Assembly: GCA_018398585.1 (NCBI GenBank)
Contig: JAGTTD010000016.1
Span: 28,133,212 to 28,197,211, forward strand
Direction of reading: 5' to 3'
DNA length: 64,000 bases
Origin: Simmondsia chinensis
Taxonomy: Eukaryota; Streptophyta; Magnoliopsida; Caryophyllales; Simmondsiaceae
The notes beneath the pieces were generated by a model that worked only from the letters and a program-made list of their open reading frames with translations, did no database searches and was not told the DNA's origin. Positions 1 to 8,642 of the stretch are shown piece after piece; the first letter of the stretch is position 1, and each line of letters starts with the position of its first letter. Position numbers and translations under genes: made by a program.

Positions 1-758
1 GGCTTCCCTGTCTGTTTTTCAAGGAGAATCGTCCATTTCTTAAAGACATCATACACCTCGTTTTTCTGCTTAAGAAAATAGACTCAAATTTTACGTGAAT
101 AATCATCAGTAAAGGTTAGAAAATACCTGGACCCATCTTTAGAAGCCACTTTGGAAGGTCCCCACAGATCAGAATGTATATAATCCAACGTTCCCTTTGT
201 CTGATGCATTGCTGGCTTGAAGTTGACTCTCTTCTGCTTCCCATACACACAGTGCTCACAGAAAACCATCAGTCCTGTTGATTGACCACAAAGCAGTCCC
301 CTTTTACTCAACTTAGACAACGCCTTATCACCAATGTGACCCAGTCTCATGTGCCACAGTCTCGTGATCTTTGCATATGTCATAGTAGATATGAAAACAG
401 CAACTGAACCTGTCACGGTAGTACCTGCAAGCTCATATAAAGTACTTACCCTTTTCCCTTTCATCACAACTAAGGCACCCTTACTGACCCGCATGACTCC
501 ACCTTCAGGAGTGTACTTATACCCACTAAACTCAAGGGTACCTATAGAAATCAAGTTTTTCTTCAACTCCGAGATGTGACGTACATCACTCAAAGTTCTA
601 ATAGCCCCATCAAACATCCTCACACGAATTGTCCCAATCCCGACTACCTTACAAGCAGTGTCGTTACCCATCAAGACAACTCCACCTTGTATAGACTTAG
701 ACGTGGAAAACCAGTCTCTATTTGGACTAACGTGATATGAACAACCCGAATCCATGAC
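1..758 (-). pseudogene. copia pol fragment: protease, GAG-pre-integrase, integrase zinc domain and start of the core
   Basis: The frame resumes after the TGA at 759-761 with VMDSGCSYH, the aspartic protease active-site motif. It is followed by the GAG-pre-integrase segment (LWHMRLGHIGDKAL), the integrase zinc-binding segment (CEHC) and the start of the integrase catalytic core (HSDLWGP, TFTDDYSRK). A second in-frame TGA at 84-86 ends the open stretch, after which the same frame carries on to base 1. Both stops fall where the family normally has Trp. An open stretch runs from 755 to 84 (223 codons). The piece is truncated by the window edge. Confidence 0.88.
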
Positions 759-1631
759 TCACTTATCCTTGGACCTGGACTGAGAATCAGCAACTAAAAG
801 AAACTCCCCATCACTATCATCCTCTACAACACTAGCCTCAGTAGATTTATCTTTGCCCCGGTCACCCCTGTTATCTTCTTTCAATTTATTTTTATATTTG
901 TAATAGTTTTTCTTTATGTGCCATTTCTTGTGACAGTAATGACACGACAAGTTCTTATGTCTAGATTTAGACCTAGACTTTTTCCCACCATCGAATCCCC
1001 TATGTTTTGATCTACCTCTCACATGCAAACCACTACCTGAGTCATTCACCGAGTCAAATAACTCCCTATCTACCCGTTCTTTACTCACAAGGTTTTTTTT
1101 CATCTCATTAACAGTAATGGTCGGCCTACCCCCGTATATCATGTTTTCTACAAAACTCTTATACGAATTAGAGAGTGAACATAGTAACAACATAGCTTGG
1201 TCCTTGTCCTTAGAGACATCATCCAATTTCTTTAATTCTTGTATGATAGAAGTAAACTCGCTAAGATGGTTTTTAAGAGATGTACCTTCTGTCATACAGA
1301 AAGTGAATAACCGACGTTTCACTGTGAGTTTGTTGGAGACTGACTTGTGGCAAAACATGTCTAGTAATTTCTCCCATAACTCCTTAGAGGTTTTCATCTT
1401 CAAGACCTCTGTCAAAACATCATCAGCTAAACACATCTGTATCGCTGTGAGAGCCTTATCATCCAACTCTTCCCACTGTGCCTCGGTCATAGTCTCGGGT
1501 TTCTTCTCTTTTCCTCCCAGTGCTTTCTTCAAGCCATTATGAGTCAAAAGTCCTTGCACACGGACCTGCAATAAGCTAAAGCTTCCTTGACCTCCAAACT
1601 TCTCTACCTCGGTCTTAATACTTGATGCCAT
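759..1631 (-). CDS. copia Gag polyprotein (UBN2-type) with a damaged zinc knuckle
   Basis: 290 codons from ATG at 1631 to TGA at 759-761. The product would be the particle-forming Gag part of a copia polyprotein. Residues about 30-150 show the UBN2/retrotran-gag pattern (ADDVLTEVLKMKTSKELWEK and following). A basic stretch near residues 205-225 precedes a CCHC-type zinc knuckle, CHYCHKKWHIKKNYYK; the final Cys of the expected C-x2-C-x4-H-x4-C is replaced by Tyr, so metal binding is doubtful. The C-terminus is acidic and Ser-rich. In most plant copia elements gag runs on into protease in the same frame. Here the frame is the same but is cut by one TGA four codons before the protease DSG. Confidence 0.9.
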   Translation of the reverse strand: MASSIKTEVEKFGGQGSFSLLQVRVQGLLTHNGLKKALGGKEKKPETMTEAQWEELDDKALTAIQMCLADDVLTEVLKMKTSKELWEKLLDMFCHKSVSNKLTVKRRLFTFCMTEGTSLKNHLSEFTSIIQELKKLDDVSKDKDQAMLLLCSLSNSYKSFVENMIYGGRPTITVNEMKKNLVSKERVDRELFDSVNDSGSGLHVRGRSKHRGFDGGKKSRSKSRHKNLSCHYCHKKWHIKKNYYKYKNKLKEDNRGDRGKDKSTEASVVEDDSDGEFLLVADSQSRSKDK

Positions 1632-1651
1632 TGTACCAATTCGAATAACCA

Positions 1652-1664
1652 GGCTCTGATACCA
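1652..1664 (-). other. primer-binding site complementary to initiator Met tRNA
   Basis: On the minus strand this reads TGGTATCAGAGCC, the classical plant copia primer-binding site matching the 3' end of the initiator tRNA-Met. It lies three bases inside the LTR and about 20 bases before the gag ATG. Confidence 0.92.
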
Positions 1665-1667
1665 ATT

Positions 1668-2160
1668 TGTGCGGAAAAACTATAATTCCCGGTATGCAAT
1701 TCGAATCAAATACCACGACAATACGAGAAGTAAATGGACTAAAAGAGAAAAGAAACAAACAACACAAGGATTTACGTGGAAACCCCTTTACAATCGAAAG
1801 GGGAGAAAACCACGGTCGAAGATTAGAGCTTTTATTATTGAATCGAAAAGAAGAATTACAATCACTTATTTTCTCTCTCTCTCTCTTTTTTGGCGGCGTC
1901 GCTGGGAAACACTCAAGAATAATTTTTTTGGATACGAACGTACAAATCCTACGTCACAGTTTATGCCCGCGTGAAAACGCGGTTCCCGATCTATCGAGGG
2001 GTCCCGATCGATTGGTAGTTCACCGATCGATCGGCGAGCTTACTACAGGCGTCCCAAACTTACATAATATTCCCAATCGATCGAGCTTCACCCGATCGAT
2101 CGGCCTCCTCATGGCATCCCTACTTGAACTTCCAAGAAATTTTGAGACATTTTCCTAACA
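1668..2160 (-). repeat. 5' LTR of the copia element
   Basis: About 493 bp. Read on the minus strand it opens with TGTTAGG at 2160 and closes with CCGCACA at 1668, giving TGT...ACA ends. Three bases separate it from the primer-binding site. The U3-side part (about 1980-2105) carries several palindromic CGATCGATCG-type boxes and a CT-rich tract (about 1872-1890 on the plus strand). Coding frames across it are accidental. The partner LTR is outside the window, so the length rests on the terminal motifs and the primer-binding site. Confidence 0.8.
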
Positions 2161-2325
2161 ATACCTATTGGGCTTAAAGCGTGGATGGCGCACAACCACC
2201 TTACACCTTGTGCTTAATTATGTTAATATTCAAAGTAAGAGAGGTTGGGAAGTAAACTCGTGATCTCTTGATTAACAAGACTCTAATACCATCTGCTTCA
2301 TAAGTTTAAGTTGATTGGGTAAAAA
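2161..2325 (-). mobile_element. truncated SMART/TRIM-type miniature LTR element
   Basis: The sequence matches the internal region and inner LTR of the 60828-61121 element: GGGCTTAAAGCGTGG, then CTTGTGCTTAATTATGTTAATATT, then a decayed primer-binding site (about 2288-2300) and the start of a 72-bp-type LTR. The left part is cut exactly at the copia LTR edge, so the copia element inserted into it. The right LTR fades near 2325. Confidence 0.7.
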
Positions 2326-2546
2326 CCAAAAAAAATTTTTATATTAAAACAAAATCATATTCAAGGTTATGAATTTTGTGAAAGATAAAAAAAAAAAAAA
2401 TTCAGAAATTTGATTTTTAATTTTTCAAAAATGAAAAACCAAAACTTGACAAACATAAAACCGAGCTTTTAATTCTACTTCTTATTCTAATTCTAACGCA
2501 TTAAATCTCATAATACTAATATATAATTTATCAGAACAGATAATAC

Positions 2547-4343
2547 CTTATCCGAAGTAGGAGGCAAAAGTTCTTCTAGAGCTCTCGGCCTGGAATTGAA
2601 TCGCTCCCTTCGCTTCTGCTCACTACTTCTCCTCCGCTTTTCATTTTACCACACAACACCATATTGTATAAACATTTAATAAATCATATTATAAATTATA
2701 ATCAAATTCATTATTATGCAATGTTTATATATATTAAACTCGATATAAGATAAACTAATATTATTATCGGAAACAACCTCCTTTCCACTAGGAAGGGGTA
2801 AGGCTGCGTACATCACCCCTCCCAGACCCTGCTTTCTGCAGGAGCTGCGAGGCACTGGGACTGTTGTTGTTGTTGTACTGTAATTTTTTATAAGTCATAT
2901 TATTACAGTAACATAAGTACCTTTTGGGAAGGATGTGGTGCATGTGTGTCACGTGCATGTTGCTGCTGAGTTGGGTTTACGTCAGAGTGACGTTTACTTG
3001 ATGTGCCTTCTTCCCCCTATATACATATATACATATCGTGTATATCGATCATATTAAAAGTTTAAAAGTTTATCGTTGGAGGCTCTTTAAAAACAGTTCG
3101 TCTTCAGTATAACACCTTATAAAGTAAGGCTGCGTATATCTCACCCTCCATAAACCCTACTTTAGTAAGAGCTCTTATTGTTGTTATATTAGGAATACAT
3201 AAGTTATATTCAATAGAAATATAATCATTAATATTCTTTCACAATTCTATAATTCATAATTGTATATTCGAATTATATTTTTTAAATATTTTTCTTATTT
3301 ATCTCCACATGGCCTATTTGGAATTCTTTTCTGTTCATAAATTTTAAAATTTAAAAGTAACAAATGTTTTTTTTTTCTTGTTTTGATTTTTCTGTTTTCA
3401 GTTTCTTTTATCAAAAAAAAAAAAAAAAAAAAACCATGAACAAGAAGAAAAGTTTGTTCTTGTACGAGATTGAAAGAACATAACTAAAAATCAAGTTAAA
3501 GCGGAAGTATTGTGAACTTTGAAAGAGAATTTGTTTGAATTAAGTGGAGTCATTTTATGAAGTTACATAAGGTGTTTTGCATTTTATAGAGTAAATCAAG
3601 AGAGAAGGGAAAAAAGTACGGGGAAAAGGTTCATCGTGATACTCAACTGTATTGCGAGAATGATGAAGTTCGATCTCACTAGATATTTTTTATCTTTCCT
3701 TTTTCACGATATGATTTCCATCCCTCCACCCGAACTGATTCACTTTTTGTCCTAATATCATGAGTTGAAGATTTTGGTAGAGTTCGTGGCTGAGACTGTG
3801 GTTGATGATCCATCCGTAACGTGTCTTGTGATTGCTCCATTTGTATGCCTTCATGTCCCTATTTCAGCAAAAAGGTTAGTAACAACGAGAATTACTTAAC
3901 ATAAGTATATAAACGGGACAAATGTGTTGCGAGGACCCAACTTATTAGGGCATAGGCCAACAAAACCGATCCTTCATCTAGTACCTAAAGAGTCACCCAT
4001 GATGCATAATCATTAACTCCAATGATCCAAGCATTCCATAGGGCACGCACCACTCGGTTCCTACTGATTAGACCTTGAAAAACCTATTAACGCCTTAATC
4101 AAATCACACAACTTAGTCTATTCTTACCGTTGTAACAGTGCTAGTCTGGGCCGGCTCGATGGGAAGATTACATAACATAGTGAAGATCTCATCCAATCCA
4201 TCTACACTATGCTCCTCGCTCGTCGTAGTAGTTGGATTAGTACTGCCAACACTTCCACTGCCATCATTCGTGGAAACTGGCAATTGCAAGTCGGGATCAT
4301 CCACAATTGGATCCAACATCCAATACAGGACTTGCTCGCTCAT
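2547..4343 (-). CDS. putative bHLH transcription factor gene, 5' exons only
   Basis: Proposed exons on the minus strand: 4343-4128 (72 codons from ATG), 3858-3730 (43 codons) and 2636-2547 (30 codons), all phase 0 with GT...AG junctions. If exon 2 is not spliced at 3730 the frame reaches TAG at 3679-3681. Exon 1 is acidic and Ser/Thr-rich (begins MSEQVLYWMLDPIVDDPD). Exon 3 reads RRRSSEQKRRERFNSRPRAL followed by EELLPPTSDK, which fits a bHLH basic region and helix 1 with the E-x-x-R-R DNA-contact pattern. Helix 2 would be in exons left of the window; the intron after 2547 contains SMART and copia insertions. A Pro in helix 1 is unusual and could mean decay. The PIF-like subgroup is a possibility but is not established. 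The exon 1-2 intron is 269 bp. Confidence 0.5.
2768..2877 (+). mobile_element. SINE, body-only copy (TS/Au-like, TTG tail)
   Basis: Runs from CGGAAACAACCTCC through GGGGTAAGGCTGCGTACATC and GGCACTGGGA to a (TTG)n tail. It lacks the 5S-like head of the long copies. It lies in the intron downstream of bHLH exon 2 and upstream of exon 3. Confidence 0.8.
3066..3195 (+). mobile_element. SINE, degenerate body-only copy
   Basis: Decayed copy with GTAAGGCTGCGTATATCTCA, an altered end of the body and a short TTGTTG tail. It is about 200 bp from the previous copy, in the same intron. Confidence 0.6.
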
Positions 4344-4410
4344 CGTATTTACATATATGTATATCTAAACGTATAGGGTGACTATATACTTTGATTTTGT
4401 AGGGTTTGGT

Positions 4411-4420
4411 TTATATAGGG
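4411..4420 (-). promoter_or_regulatory. TATA box of the bHLH-like gene
   Basis: The minus strand reads CCCTATATAAACC about 70 bp upstream of the ATG at 4343. That spacing suits a TATA box with a 5' leader of about 35-40 nt. No other core element is obvious. Confidence 0.5.
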
Positions 4421-4429
4421 GAAGAATTG

Positions 4430-5173
4430 TGGGACCCATTAAGAAGGTGAACCAATAGAAATTTTAGTTTTTATTTTTATTTTTTATTTTTTATTTTATG
4501 GGAAATGAGGAAAACAGCCACCTTTGTCTATGTTTCATGTTACTTCATGACATGGAAGGGATTGTCTAGAATATTCCATTTTGAGGACGTAAATGAGTTG
4601 AGTCGGTTTATAAGTTCTGTAATTATCATTATTTTCATTTCATACAGTCTTTGGGCGTTGGTTTTGTAGATTAAATTTTGTATATACGCGTGTCCTTGAA
4701 GCGCATAGGCTAATAGTTGGGAATTGTGGAAACCAGAAAAGCTGCTCATGTTCGATTCTCCATAATGTCATTCCCCGCTCCCCTGGCCTAATTTTAAAAG
4801 ATATTCACATATGTACACCAACGTTTAGTATGATATGTTAATGAAATATCAATAAGATACTGGACACTTTAGTAAACATCATGTTAACTAATGGTTATCA
4901 GTTATATAATACGTACTTTGATTTATGTGTGGATAAGAATTTGTTGAACGTTGAGCAAGAGCGAAATGATGATGAATGGTGTTTTGTAGGCTTTCTATTT
5001 ACGTGATCGAGGATTTTAGTGGAAGTTAAGATAATCCTTTTATCTTAGTAACCGTAAAATTTGGTGGCAACTCAGATTCAAAGAATTTGATACACACTTC
5101 AATTAGAAAACTCAAAACTTTTTAGGTATAATCGACACATTGGTCTATTTGTTCCAAAATTTTTCAACATAAT
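4430..5173. other. intergenic, no supported gene
   Basis: AT-rich upstream sequence of the bHLH-like gene. A 69-codon minus-strand frame at 4749-4540 has no recognisable domain, no convincing promoter and skewed composition, so I do not call it a gene. Confidence 0.5.
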
Positions 5174-5466
5174 TGTTGGAGTATAAAACTATTCCTAGGG
5201 TTTCACTTATCAGCTTAAGCCTTTGAAAAAATTGGTTCCTTGACATGGTATTAGAGCCTTAATGACCAAGAAGTCAAGAGTTAGAACCCCAACAATTTTC
5301 ACTTTCGATATTGATGAAACTTCAGCACAAGGTATGAGGTATGTCTATGCACTATCAACGCTTTAAACTCAATGAGCATTTGCGTGATGTGGCATGTTAG
5401 AGTATAAAACTATTTCCGGGCCTTCATTCATCGGTTCAAGCTTTTGCAAAAGTTAGTTTTTCGATA
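5174..5466 (+). mobile_element. SMART/TRIM-type miniature LTR element, 293 bp
   Basis: Direct repeats 5174-5245 and 5395-5466 are each 72 bp and start TGTTRGAGTATAAAACTATT. The first is followed at once by TGGTATTAGAGCC (5246-5258), a one-mismatch initiator tRNA-Met primer site. The internal region is about 149 bp and has no coding capacity. The layout matches the very small LTR elements described in plants as SMART/FRetro129-like TRIMs. The second LTR ends in CGATA rather than TGACA, and no clear target duplication remains. Confidence 0.82.
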
Positions 5467-5501
5467 TTAGTATCTTGATATCCCATAATATTTCATATAA
5501 A

Positions 5502-6064
5502 TGTCAATTAATCAACCATTCCAAAAGCCTAAGCTAATAGATAAAGGTAAATGAACGATTTTATATTATCACATGCCCTCTCATTGATACCATCGTTGAA
5601 CTTGAAGCATGGATAATGCTCAGACCTACCTCATACCTTGTACTTGAATTATATTAATACTAAAAGTGGGCTATAGGGATTCGAACTAGTGATCTTTTGG
5701 TCAACAAAAAGCCGATACCACATCGTGGAACCAACTATCATAAAAGTTTAAATTAATGAGTGAGAGTCGATTAGGGTTCATTTATCAGGCACTAATGCAC
5801 CGGCTCCCATTAGAACTCTAAAGTTAAGCGTGCTTGGGTGAGAGTAGCACCAGGATGGGTGACCTCTTGAAAAGTACTCATATTGCCAACTCTATAAGGT
5901 TGGAGGTCCTTGAAAACAGTCTCTCTGTAGGGTTACACCTTAAAGGGGTAAGGCTGCATACATCTACTACCTGGAGACCCCACTTAGGTGAGAGCCATTG
6001 AGGCATTAGGTCTGTTATTATTGTTGTTGTAGTGAGAGTCGATTAATAATTTTATATTCTAACA
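5502..6064 (-). mobile_element. SMART/TRIM-type element split by a 5S-SINE
   Basis: Minus-strand copy of the same family. The left repeat is 5502-5573 (72 bp). The right repeat is 5721-5773 plus 6046-6064, which again sums to 72 bp once the SINE and one target duplication are removed. A decayed primer-binding site abuts it at about 5710-5720. Without the SINE the element is 291 bp. The neighbouring plus-strand copy ends only 35 bp away. Confidence 0.82.
5774..6030 (+). mobile_element. 5S rRNA-derived SINE, long form
   Basis: 257 bp bounded by perfect 15-bp target duplications, AGTGAGAGTCGATTA at 5759-5773 and 6031-6045. The head (about 5790-5890) follows plant 5S rRNA, with AAGTTAAGCGTGCTTGGG (box A) and GATGGGTGACCTC (intermediate element and box C). 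The body has GGGGTAAGGCTGCATACATC and the tail is TTATTATTGTTGTTG. It presumably depends on the internal 5S-type pol III promoter and on LINE machinery acting in trans. It sits inside a SMART LTR. Confidence 0.9.
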
Positions 6065-6748
6065 GTCAATACCCTAAATTTTAAAGGTGTATTTTTTCTT
6101 TTTTCTTTTTTTTTTTTCCGAGTAGCTTCTAACCTGCACTTGTCCTATTACATTCGATGAATGTGTAACAGAGCTTCACGATATTTATACAAGTTGACTA
6201 GTGAGTGACGTAAGCACAAGTAAATTATTTTTAGTTTATAATGTTTGTAAAATAATTTTTTAGTTTAAAAAGTTATATTTATTTAATAAAATAGTTAAAA
6301 TACTGGTGTAAAATCAACAAAAAATGATAAATTTTATATTATTTTATATTGTTTTTTAAATTATTTTATTAAATATATATAATTTTTTGAACTAAATAAA
6401 TTATTTCATAAAATTTGTACACTAAAAAATTAATACAACAAACCTTAGAGTAGTAATATGTTACCCAAAATGAAGGCATAATTTTAAGTGAGGTCGGAAA
6501 GGATTGAGACACCTCATTCTCCAATCGAAACTATGCTCAATCCGAGAAAATATGTACTAGATATTCTAAGTGAGGTCGGGATGGACTGCTTGACCCTCCT
6601 TGACACCTATAGCTTAGAATATGTTCATATTCTAAGCTAATTTATGTACAGCTTACGAGAATTGCTTGCTGATGCCGTGATGTAGCGGTGGCCAACGGGC
6701 CGGGTCGGCCCGGGCCTCCTCAAAAATGGGGAGGCCCGGGCTTGGGGC
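6065..6748. other. AT-rich spacer, then a GC-rich palindromic patch
   Basis: 6065-6460 is AT-rich with no gene. Two copies of a TAAGTGAGGTCGG motif occur at about 6487 and 6569. From about 6680 a GC-rich stretch (GGGCCGGGTCGGCCCGGGCC) begins; it continues beyond the foldback at 8503-8560 and was the target of that insertion. It resembles the short GC-rich MITE-like sequences common in plants. Confidence 0.45.
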
Positions 6749-7222
6749 AACAAAAGTCCATTTTTGGTTCCTAAAGTGATCAAAAAATGACCTTTTAGTC
6801 ACCCAACTCAATTTTTGGACCTTTTAGTCACCCAACTCTAAAAAAAGTTCCATTTAGTCATTCAAGTGATTTAAAATGAACAAATTAGTCATCCAACTCA
6901 AATTTTGGAAGATTTGGTCACTCAACCCCTAATAAAAATCTCATTTAGTCACTCAAATAGTTTAAAATTAATTAAATTCACTACTCAAGTAAAAAATAAC
7001 AAACTTAATCATATTTATGAATTATTTATTTCATTAATCTATAATTTTTTCAAAATAATATCTTTTATTTTATAATCAAATTATTGTTTTGCTATTTATA
7101 TTACGTAAAAATTAAAAGATAAGTAATCAATTTTGTCATAAAATAATATAAAAAATAAATTAAGCAAAAAATGACCAAAAATAATTTACATATAGTTACA
7201 ACTGTAAAAAAAAAAAAAATTA

Positions 7223-7474
7223 GGGTTCATTTACAAGGCACTAAGGCACCAAATCCCATTAGAACTCCGAAGTTAAGCGTGCTTGGGCGAGACTAATATC
7301 ACGATGGGCGACCTCCTGGGAAGTCCTCGTGTTGCCAACCCTATAAGGTTGGGGGTCTTTGGAAACAGCCTCTCGGCAGGGTTACACCCTAAAGGGGTAA
7401 GATTGCGTACATCCACCCCTCCTAGACCCCGCTTATGCAGGAGCCCTTGAGGCACTGGGTCTGTTGTTGTTGTT
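7223..7474 (+). mobile_element. 5S rRNA-derived SINE, long form
   Basis: Same structure as the 5774 copy: GGGTTCATTTACAAGGCACT head, CCGAAGTTAAGCGTGCTTGG box A region, CCTCCTGGGAAGTCCTCGTG, body, then a TTG tail. The flanks share AACTGTAAAAAAAA (7200-7213 and 7477-7490), an A-rich target duplication. It lies in the left arm of the foldback. Confidence 0.9.
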
Positions 7475-7537
7475 ATAACTGTAAAAAAAATAAAAAGTAA
7501 AAATATTTACTTTAAGTTAAATACTTAATCAAAATTC

Positions 7538-7657
7538 AGGTTGGGGGCACTAGGAAACAGCCTCTCTTCAGGTTGACACCCTGAAGGGGGAAGGCTGTGT
7601 ACATCCGCCCCCCCGACCCTGCGTAGGCGGGAGCCTTTGAGGCATTGAGTATGTTCC
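7538..7657 (+). mobile_element. SINE, short (body-only) form with its own target duplication
   Basis: 120 bp between perfect 15-bp repeats ACTTAATCAAAATTC (7523-7537 and 7658-7672). It starts AGGTTGGGGGCACTAGG, the point where the body follows the 5S head in long copies. It is therefore an independent insertion, not an erosion product of a long copy at this site. Confidence 0.88.
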
Positions 7658-8642
7658 ACTTAATCAAAATTCCTTCTCACATTCATCCTAAAAATAATTT
7701 TCCTCCCAAAATCCCCCCAAAGTATCCTTCAAAAAATATAATTAATAAAGAATTAGATATATTGCAACATCAGCCTATATTGTTAAGAAAATATTCAAAT
7801 GGTAACTGCTTAAAATTTTTTTCATAAATATAATTATTCATATATTTATAATTTATTGCAATATATCTAATTATTTTTTAATTATATTTTTTAAAGGACA
7901 TTTTTTGGGGAGGGGGGATTTTGGGAGGGAAATTGTTTTTAGGATAAATTTAAGAGGGAATTTCTATTAACTGTTTAACTTAAAATAATTTTTTCTATTT
8001 TTTAATTTTTTATAGTTATAAATATATGTAAATTATTTTGGATCATTTTTTGCTTAATTTATTTTTTATGTTATTTTATGACAAAATTGATTGCTTATCT
8101 TTTAATTTTTACGTAATATAAATAGCGAAACAATAATTTGATTAAGTTGAACAATTATTTATCTTAATTTATCTTTTAATAAAAGATGTACAATTATTTT
8201 AGAAAAATAAAAGGTAAATTTTAATAAAGTCAAAAAATTGCAGATTAATAAAATAAATAATTCATAAATATGATTAAGTTTGTTATTTTTCACTTGAGTA
8301 GTGAATTTAATTAATTTTAAACTATTTGGGTAACTAAATGAGATTTTAATTAGGAGTTGAGTGATCAGATCTTCTAAAATTTGAGTTGGGTGACTAACTT
8401 GTGCATTTTAAATCACTTTGGCGACTAAATAGAGTTTTTTTTGAGAGTTGGGTGACTAAAAGGTTATTTTTGGTCGCTTTAGGGACCAAAAAGCGACTTG
8501 TCGGCTTGGGGCCTGCCCATTGGGGGCTTTGCCTCCAATAGCTAGTGCTTGTTTGGGCACCATAACTTATCTTATAATTGTATATTTTATTTATGTTGTT
8601 ATAATTATATTATTTTAATAAGTTCTAATACATTTTATTTTA

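Larger units (their letters stand above)
1..2160 (-). mobile_element. Ty1/copia LTR retrotransposon, 5' portion (runs off the left edge)
   Basis: Read on the minus strand the order is LTR (2160-1668), primer-binding site (1664-1652), gag (1631-759), then protease and the start of integrase (758-1). Reverse transcriptase, RNase H and the second LTR would lie left of base 1. This gag-protease-integrase order is typical of Ty1/copia. Two in-frame TGA codons (759-761 and 84-86) interrupt the reading frame, so this copy is probably non-autonomous. Its LTR edge at 2160 abuts the internal part of a SMART-like miniature element, so it inserted into that element. The target-site duplication cannot be checked because the other end is missing. 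Confidence 0.93.
6749..8502. mobile_element. Mutator-like foldback element with long inverted arms
   Basis: Bounded by a 10-bp direct repeat, GGCTTGGGGC, at 6739-6748 and 8503-8512; a 9-11 bp duplication is the Mutator signature. The left arm begins AACAAAAGTCCATTTTTGG. The right arm, reversed, begins GACAAGTCGCTTTTTGG, and the two stay complementary to a small loop near 7771-7855. Subterminal copies of a TTAGTCACCCAACTC-type motif recur in both arms. There is no transposase, so it is non-autonomous. The left arm was later hit by two SINEs (7223-7474 and 7538-7657), which makes the arms unequal. Confidence 0.85.

Noticed and set aside
4540..4749. 69-codon minus-strand open frame upstream of the bHLH-like gene
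   Set aside because: No known domain, no clear promoter, no supporting splice structure; length is expected by chance in AT-rich DNA.
5790..5890. 5S rRNA gene
   Set aside because: The 5S-like part is diverged and fused to a SINE body with TTG tail and target duplication; the same holds for the other copies, so none is a genuine 5S gene.
5774..6030. Cassandra TRIM element (5S in LTR)
   Set aside because: No flanking LTR pair around the 5S segment; the 3' part is a SINE body and the tail is TTG.
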